64,000 bases of DNA from Fallopia convolvulus. Lineage: Eukaryota > Streptophyta > Magnoliopsida > Caryophyllales > Polygonaceae. The stretch is taken from positions 21,867,324 to 21,931,323 of the forward strand of contig OZ024733.1 in the NCBI GenBank assembly GCA_964016875.1, read 5' to 3'. The translations under genes and the position numbers were made by a program. Positions 57,327 through 64,000 of this stretch are shown here, in pieces (the first letter of the stretch is position 1; each line of letters begins with the position of its first letter). The notes beneath the pieces were generated by a model. That model ran no database searches and had not been told where the DNA came from. It saw only the letters and a list, made by a program, of their open reading frames with translations.

Positions 57327-58250
57327 TGATGTGATTCCATCTACCGAGTCATGGCCCCATGATTTGAGTGAAGATTCCATCCCTAAAGACAAGCCCAATC
57401 TGCACGATAAAGGGGAGCCAATACTTGGACAAGCAACCAAAGACGATGTTCGAGGCGCTAAGAAGCCGAGACAAGGAGCCATGCCCTATCTTGGGCGCAT
57501 CACACGAGCCCAAGATAAGTCTATACTAGACAAAATCAAGGAGGAACTCATAGCTCATAAGTTTCCGATGGCTAATGACGGTGAAGGTTGGAGTGTTCTT
57601 GTGACTATTGGTTCAACTAGTGCTAAAACTTAAATTATGTTTTGTTAAGGGTTATTAGTTGAATTTCATGAAATTTAAGGGTGTTTTATGTAATTAGAGA
57701 GAAGTGAGGGTGGCTGAGTTGAGAGAGGCGTGGCATTAGGGTTATAAGGCCCATTTTTGGCCTCCTTTCTCCCTTGGAGAATGGACGAAAAACCTTGTTG
57801 CTTACTTTCCTTGCATCTTTCAATTCAAGTACTTGTTCTTGTTTTCGTTCGTTCAATTCTCGTTGTTCAAGTTGTTGGTGAGTAATATCCGACAATCTCG
57901 GGCATCCTAGTTTGTTTGAGAGCTTGGTGAGTCATATCCAAGTTATCAAGCATCCATATCCCCTTGTTCTCTCCATTTTCGAACCATCATCCATCTAGGA
58001 GGTTTCTGCTCCATCTCAATAAAATCGACATAACTTTCAATCCACTCATCATCTTGCTCTCATATTTTGAGGACTTCAACTAGACTCATAGATCTAACTT
58101 CTCGATTTGGAATCACTCAATTCCGAGTTCGGACAAGGAAGATCCAGCCAGTTGAAGATGGGTTAGTTGCGTGGTGTTTGTTGTTGGAATTCCTTGGATT
58201 CTCGTGGCGATCTCTTTGCACCATCATCCCTTCCATCGATCCGTACATCA
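57327..58250 (+). mobile_element. Solo-LTR-like insertion, 924 bp, TSD TYGAG
   Basis: TGATGTGATTCC...CCGTACATCA with TGATGT/ACATCA inverted ends, flanked by TTGAG (57322-57326) and TCGAG (58251-58255), a duplication with one transition. A frame at 57322-57633 contains YLGRITRAQDKSI, resembling the xTRAxxK motif near the termini of many plant gypsy polyproteins. It is likely a solo LTR with overlapping coding sequence. Confidence 0.65.
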
Positions 58251-58765
58251 TCGAGGCTCACTCCCACATCATTCTGTCTAGATCCCTCGTTGGAGATTTA
58301 TCGAACTCACTTGAAAATTGCGTTTCGCTGGAAATGTCGCCACTGATCACCGATCCTGTGTGCCACTAGTAGCCCCCAAGAGTTTCCACCTGTGCCACCA
58401 TCCTTGTTCAAGTCATCACCGTCATCGCTGGAAACTACCGCCACCAAAACCTGCCGCTGCAATAGGTAACCTTAAAAGGGCATTTTTGCCCATTCCAAAA
58501 ATCCTTCATTTTGTTTCATAATTTTATTTAACTTGTGGGATATAAATTTAATTAACGAGATTAAATTCATATTTGTATAAGCCCAAACTTATATAAATAT
58601 ACGCATATAAATTCTCGTTATAATGGTTGTTCAATACTTTAGTTTATATAAGAGATTATATACACATGTTATAATTTCGAGTTATAATAATTTCGAGTTA
58701 TAATTGTAAATTATAAGAACGAAATTATTGTCATGAATCTCGAGATACGACTTATTATAGGAAAT

Positions 58766-60351
58766 AATAATTCGTTTCTACTTAACCATTATCCAACAAT
58801 AAATTATTATTATTTATTATTTATCTTTCTAGTACCATCCAACGTTGGGTTGATCAATAGCAAGAAGTCTAAGAGATCCAACCCCGACTTTTAACCTCAA
58901 AGGATATATCAAAAAAAAAGAGACAAGTGGATGGTTCTCTCTACATATATTTCTTAAACGTAGATTTTCTAAACCCGTTTAATCATTTTTGTTGTGAACA
59001 CTTGTTTGCTAATAAATGAAGATAGGTCTGTTTATTGCTTTAGAGATAACAGAGGCTTTGTTACTATGATTAACTATATCATGATAGTACTAGATTTTAG
59101 GTCCAGTGATTGTGGCCTTGCTTGTTTAAATATCTCGTTTGAGACTATACTTGGATTAATGAAGAATAAGGCGAGAGTCGAGTCTCCTAACACCTCTTAA
59201 TAACATCGTATTGTATTAGTTGATGTAGTTATTAATTATCCTCTCATAATATAGGTGGTATAATTATTATTACCGTCTCCTAATATTGGGTCATGATTCC
59301 ACTCGCTCTACTGCTCGAGGGGTGTGTTTGCAATCTAGCTAAGAGCCTAGATATCCTTCGGTTGAGTCTCTTAAAAGGACGAATTAAAATTCATCACTAT
59401 GAGGTGTAACATTTTTATAAATAATGAAAGATAGGTTCCCAAAGCACAATAATTAAATGGAGTAGGATGGTTAGTACAACTTGGAAAACCATTCTTGGTC
59501 TTGGCTTTGAAGGATCTTTCTTTCCAATCTAAATGCATACTCAGATTTGTCTATGTGGGCTTGGTACTTAAGCACCTTCGTGGCCACTTCCCCATTTGGA
59601 GTCTCGGGTATAATGAGGTGGTTGAAAATCGATTAGTCGACAAAGGCTTTTCAAATAAATTGCGTGCCTAATGAATGTTCCCAATAATACTTTCCAATTG
59701 GAACCACAGTCTTCTAATGCCCTAACTCATATTTCTGCATACTATCTTTTCTATTCTGATGGGAGTGCTAACTTTTAGATCATCGGTCGATTTTTATTAG
59801 GATTTTGATGTTAACATGTTTAGTTACAACCTAAAGAATCAACTACTTCTCTATTTGCTTAGTCTTTCATTAGACTAACCTGACCACCTTATTCTCTTGC
59901 GTGGTCGGCTGGTGTCACCTATCTTCCAATATAGAACATCGGGATTCAAGGGAGTTTTGCTCAAGGACTAAACACCAAGAGGTAGACTTGTGAAGAAGTT
60001 GAAGGAAGACTCTTGAAGAAGTTGAAGGAAGAACGATATTCATTCTTGTTGTATATTTTCAAATTGGTTTTTGTACATTTATTTCCGCTACCACATGTGA
60101 AACTCTTACACCTTTTGGAGTAAGTATTTATCGCGCTTATATAACTCCACGTTGGAGTGTGTTGTAACAAAACAAGTCATTTCCTTTTATATTAATAAAA
60201 TTTAGCGTTATTTGTGAAATTGTATTTCATGTACTTTAAAAAGCCTTGGGTGACTTTGGAAGACGTTTAACTCGAGGTCATTGGCGTTGTAGTTCCTTCC
60301 CTGATGCCATAGTTGCCACTCGTTGCCAATATAGACGAGGGGGCGTTAAGG
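58766..60351. other. Spacer and probable 5' LTR of a gypsy element
   Basis: No gene is supported. The right part, ending GGGCGTTAAG at about 60350, should be a 5' LTR because a primer-binding site follows. It includes an AATAAAATTT poly(A)-like word near 60194. The left end of the LTR cannot be fixed without a second copy. Confidence 0.4.
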
Positions 60352-60364
60352 TGGTATCAGAGCC
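60352..60364 (+). other. Primer-binding site (initiator tRNA-Met)
   Basis: TGGTATCAGAGCC is the complement of the 3' end of plant initiator tRNA-Met. It marks the start of the internal region of a plus-strand LTR retrotransposon extending to the right. Confidence 0.8.
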
Positions 60365-63090
60365 AAAGGTTCTGTTGTCAACTAAAAATAGTTTCCGAAA
60401 GTTTTTTTAAAACCAAGTTTTCATCAATCCTTCTTTTAAAAAATGAGTTTGGATTAAAAAAATCATAAAAGTCATAAATAAGAACTTACTTCTCCTTTAA
60501 AATTATAAGTCAAAATTATGCATCTAGAGCTTAATTTCAAGTTCTTCCTTTTTTATTTTAAGAATCAAGCGCGATCTATTAAAAAGAAATTTTCCGATAT
60601 TGAAATTCTTCCTTTGAATTTTCGAGTTTTGATAAAAAAAAAGAAGCATCTTTTAGATTCCTAAGCCTCAATGTCATTGTTTGAGAACATAAAAGTATTG
60701 ACAAATAAAGATTACTTTGAATTTCAAAAACTTCCTTCAAATATCTTCGTCTTCAACTATAGAGTAATGGATATTGTATTCTTCAAGTATAGAATTTTGG
60801 TTATTCTATATTAGCGTCACCCTAGTTACCCATATAAAAAAATGGTTCTAATAAGAAGCATAAATCGTGCACAACGACAACTAACGGAAGCGATACAAGT
60901 AAGCAGTGATGCCTACTTCTCCATGGGGCCGACCTTGGTAGAGTCTGTGCCTTATGCCCAAGAAATAGAGCTTGAGGAACATTCCAATGTGGATTTAGAA
61001 GAGGAATATATCCCGTTGAACAAATCTTTGCAGCTTGAATGACTCTTTAAACTGATTTGGGCGAGAAGCCTTCTTCCCTAATTTAGTGGATTTCCCGAGC
61101 GAGAAGCTCATGTTTTTAATTGAGCGAGAAGCTCACAATCTTGACCTTTGACATGGCTATTTGAAATTTGATATTCAAGTTGTGATTCCCTTCCCCCTGA
61201 TTAGATCTTTGTGGGTGTTTTTTGTTCCAAATTCACATCCTTTCTTCACAATCTTGATCCGCATTTTTTTTCAGATCAATAATGTCAAACTAGATTTTTG
61301 ACAGTAAAAATGTTTGCATGGCTTGGGATTTACAATCTCGGCTTCTCTTTTGTTTGTCGGTGTCTTGTGTCGCTTTGCTATGGTCGAAGTGCGCTCTTCT
61401 AAGGCGGCGCTTGGTTGCTTCTACCGCTGTCGTCCTTGCGCTTGTTCGATGGTTGGCAAACCTTTTGGTTTGACAAGCTACAGTCCCTACTCCTTAGGTA
61501 TAAGCATTAGGCTTAAAAACGTTCCATGCAAGATTGTATGCTTTTACAGCATATTTTTATATTGTAGGCTTAAAGACGTCCTTGCTTTTCTGATCCATGT
61601 TGAGTAAGCATTAGGCTTAAAGCCTCTTGTTTTGTTGGGTTTTTTTATTTGACTTCTTTATTTATTTATTTTTTAAAATAAATCAAGTCCTTTTTAGGCA
61701 AGGATTAGGAAAAAAAATGTTATAAAAGGAAGGTAAAAAATTCAATTTCTTTGGCAAGTAAGTCTAAATTCACTTAACTTTCTTGCGGGGCAAGATTTGT
61801 ATTTACTTGCAAAGCAAGCTGAACTTTACTTGCATCACAAGTATGGTTTACTTGTAATGCAAGTTTGATTTACTTGTGCTACAAGTATTTTTACTTGCGG
61901 TGCAAGGTTGAAATTTTCTTTTGCAGGATGGCTCGTACTTAATATGTGTACTAATTCTTCGAAGAGATGGAGCTTTGGTCGGTCTTATCGGAACGAGTTG
62001 TACTAGGCCAGGTCACTTGGTGCTCTGAGGCTTCTAAAGATCCTTCATCTCGGTGGAGGGAACGTCAGCTGTCCATTTCGCACACCCCAGGATGGGTTGA
62101 CCTGTTTGCCTGCGGCGCTATTTTTAGTGCTTTACTCACCCCGATTCCGTCCTCTTTTTGCTCTTCTTTTCAAGGATTAGTACTACCTTTAGTCGTTTCT
62201 GCTTGCCTTGAGTGACTTCTTGTTGACCCACTTAGCCGTTCACGGCTGCCGTTTTTTTAACGGCCTCTCGGACTACCAAACATGTTTGGTACTCCGAATC
62301 CTTACTTGTTTCAAAAAAAAAGAGGAATATATCCTCAAGAACTCGCCCACAAACATATTGAATCATGAGGTACACGTCCTGGAAAGTTATCTAGTAGATA
62401 CACTGAAATATAATGGATTTTGGCCAACAGAAAAGGAACCATTTAACCAAGGACTTAACATGTCGTTGCTCAATCTCAAATTAGGATCAATTTACCAAAG
62501 AGTATACAAAGCAGTGATGTGTAACCGAGCAAGTAAATGGCCTCGAGGGACATTGACAGGTGCCGAACATATCACACCAATGTGGGTCAGCGTAAACACC
62601 AACCTTCTTCATTATCAGTTGAAACCCAGAAGGCTCTAAACACCATGAGGCTACAACCAAGTACCAAGTAAACCATCAGACTATGATCATCATCGTATTA
62701 AAAAGCTTCACCGCCAGATCAGACAAGCTAACATGCTACTTAGATATGGGGGCGAGGTCCTAGATCCAAACTGGTTTGAACCCGACTTTTTAACAAGTAT
62801 TGTAACTGTCATTCCCCTTAAGATTTGTAATGTGGCGCCAACTTTGATGGTATTTCAATAAAGTTTTGATTTTGTCTTCAAATTGTGTGCAAGGTATGCC
62901 TTATAAAATTGTTAATTATTTGAAAAAAATTTGTTGATAATTCAGATGGTTAACACATGAAGCAATAAATTATTTTTAATTGTGCCTCATCTAATGGCAC
63001 GAGTGATGGATCCGAGACTTGGACCTTAATCGCAAAAATTGACCTCCATAATTGGCAACCACTTCGACGCCTTTCGATGCCACAATTGTG
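60365..63090 (+). other. Interior of gypsy-type element, mostly unrecognised
   Basis: A long 5' leader with short frames (60842-61042; 62208-62639) but no recognised domain. It contains repeated words: GCGAGAAGC three times at 61060-61140 and TAAGCATTAGGCTTAAA at about 61501 and 61604. It also contains the palindrome array listed separately. AATAAAG-type signals near 62858 suggest that several decayed pieces may be joined here. Confidence 0.4.
61782..61906. repeat. Array of six CTTG-N5-CAAG palindromes
   Basis: Cores at 61782, 61806, 61829, 61851, 61873 and 61894, spaced 24, 23, 22, 22 and 21 bp. Each is CTTG, five variable bases, CAAG. A TTTA commonly precedes the core. The palindromic arms are invariant, whereas the centre differs in every unit. 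Confidence 0.9.
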
Positions 63091-63094
63091 GAGG

Positions 63095-63536
63095 CGTTAA
63101 GAAATATAATCCTACAAATGATACAAGGCACAAGTCTAACAACCACGCCTAATGCCACAAGTACCATTGGAAATGGAAGGGTGGGAGAGCACCCATAACC
63201 CTGCTAATAGATTAAGTTTACCAGGACGCTCAAGACCTTCACGTCTATGAGGCCAAACACTTATGATGACACTAGAGAACCGTTCATATTTCCTACCAAT
63301 CCTCCCACGCGGAGAGATTATTGAGAAATGTCATTTGCACTGAAGTTGAGAAGGTGCATATTAGTGAATGGTGGGAAAACTCCAAACTATCCAAGCATCC
63401 CATGCTGACTTGGGACATGTTTAAGAATAAAATGATGGATCATTTCTTCTCTCCTGCCATGAGGAATAACAAGGTAAATGAGTTCATCTATCCGAAGGTC
63501 AAGGGACTAAGCCCCCCCGGAGATGGCAACTATTGA
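63095..63536 (+). pseudogene. Ty3/gypsy gag fragment
   Basis: The frame at 63321-63536 contains WWENSKLSKHPMLTWDMFK and FFSPAMRNNKVNEF, matching the core of plant gypsy gag (PF03732-like). Upstream (about 63230-63320), another frame gives a TYDDTREPFIFP-like start of the domain, so a frameshift separates the two. A stop after SPPGDGNY cuts the domain short, and no protease or RT follows before the window ends. Confidence 0.65.
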
Positions 63537-64000
63537 AACCCGAAATAAACCGCACTATAAACGGGATTATAATAAATACTAACTCACGAGATTTCGTACA
63601 ACCAAACAGTCTTCATACGTAGATTATTCATCCTTCCAGCCCTTCAGCTGATTGTTTTGTAATCCTCGTTACAATTAAAGCCATTTGGACTTTATACCGT
63701 AAATAGCGCGATCTTGCTCAGAGATCAAGCACATCGAATCCAGGTTCAGGAAAAGATTCCTAACCCGGAGAAGTTTTTCGATCCTTTATTTAATTCACCT
63801 CCATTCTATATATAATATAGTGAGCTAGTTGCTTGAGTTCGATCGAACGATGTGGGACAAGCCTTTTATTTATATCATTTCCTTGATCGATTATATGACT
63901 GAGAACCGATGTGGGATGCTTCACAATCCACATGCACAATCACCAACTTGCTCTTATATTTCACCAATTTGTTAGAATTTGGTGGCACACGTGGGTACAT
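63537..64000. other. Right-edge sequence, no gene seen
   Basis: Contains GATGTGGGA twice (about 63849 and 63909), a motif common in plant repeat and LTR termini. The sequence type changes after the gag stop, suggesting another insertion boundary near 63540. Confidence 0.35.

Larger units (their letters stand above)
53421..58765. repeat. 592-bp tandem repeat array, three units, with insertions
   Basis: Unit 1 is 53421-54012. Unit 2 starts at 54013 and is split by an insertion at 54369-55585. Unit 3 starts at 55823 and is split by insertions at 55847-57244 and 57327-58250. Each unit starts AATGAGAGCGCTCG, contains a TATAAATGGAGG box followed by a Ser/Pro-codon-rich stretch, and ends in an AT-rich tail (ATCTCGAGATACG...TTATTATAGGAAAT). 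Only unit 1 is uninterrupted. No intact gene was recognised, although the TATA-like box and the non-random upstream half are conserved in all copies. Confidence 0.85.

Overview
This window is nuclear DNA from a flowering plant, most likely a eudicot. The evidence is two intron-rich plant genes with GT-AG introns, AT-rich intergenic DNA, and dense Ty3/gypsy, Ty1/copia, LINE and MITE-type repeats. I cannot name the species. No rRNA gene, intact tRNA gene, bacterial operon or CRISPR array is visible.

Layout. 1-13,600: a tandemly duplicated repeat block containing a copia-like LTR (twice), a broken RPA70-type OB-fold fragment, an RNase H fragment, a pogo-type element (7195-7853) and a 2.77-kb non-autonomous LTR element (10509-13274). 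That element carries no gag or pol. It carries two copies of a polypyrimidine-tract-binding-protein-like RRM. 14,830-16,855: a long fold-back element with a PIF/Harbinger-like MITE in one arm. 17,490-20,260: LINE and copia gag relics and low-complexity AT-rich DNA. 20,685-20,876: a strict 32-bp minisatellite.

21,377-25,015 (+): an intact 8-exon WDR70-type WD40 gene (666 aa). 25,984-38,115 (-): an intact 18-exon DENN-domain gene (779 aa). The two genes are tail to tail, about 1 kb apart, and they are the only host genes I can support as functional. The large introns of the DENN gene hold several MITEs and simple repeats.

40,183-51,824 (-): a complete Athila-type Ty3/gypsy element with 1364-bp LTRs, a GAATA target duplication, an intact gag, a broken pol lacking the protease region, and a broken env-like (ATHILA ORF) region. 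The 109 bp outside its 3' LTR also occur inside its 5' LTR, where the primer-binding site should be. 52,600-53,476: a LINE relic. 53,421-58,765: three tandem copies of a 592-bp repeat interrupted by three different solo-LTR-like insertions. 60,352 to the right edge: the start of another gypsy-type element (tRNA-Met primer site, decayed gag), with a striking array of CTTG-N5-CAAG palindromes.

How the parts relate: the WD40 protein is expected to act in the nucleus as a DDB1-CUL4-type adaptor, and the DENN protein as a Rab regulator in membrane traffic. Nothing suggests that they work together. The rest is a record of nested transposition, in which duplicated units serve as empty-site controls for each other's insertions.
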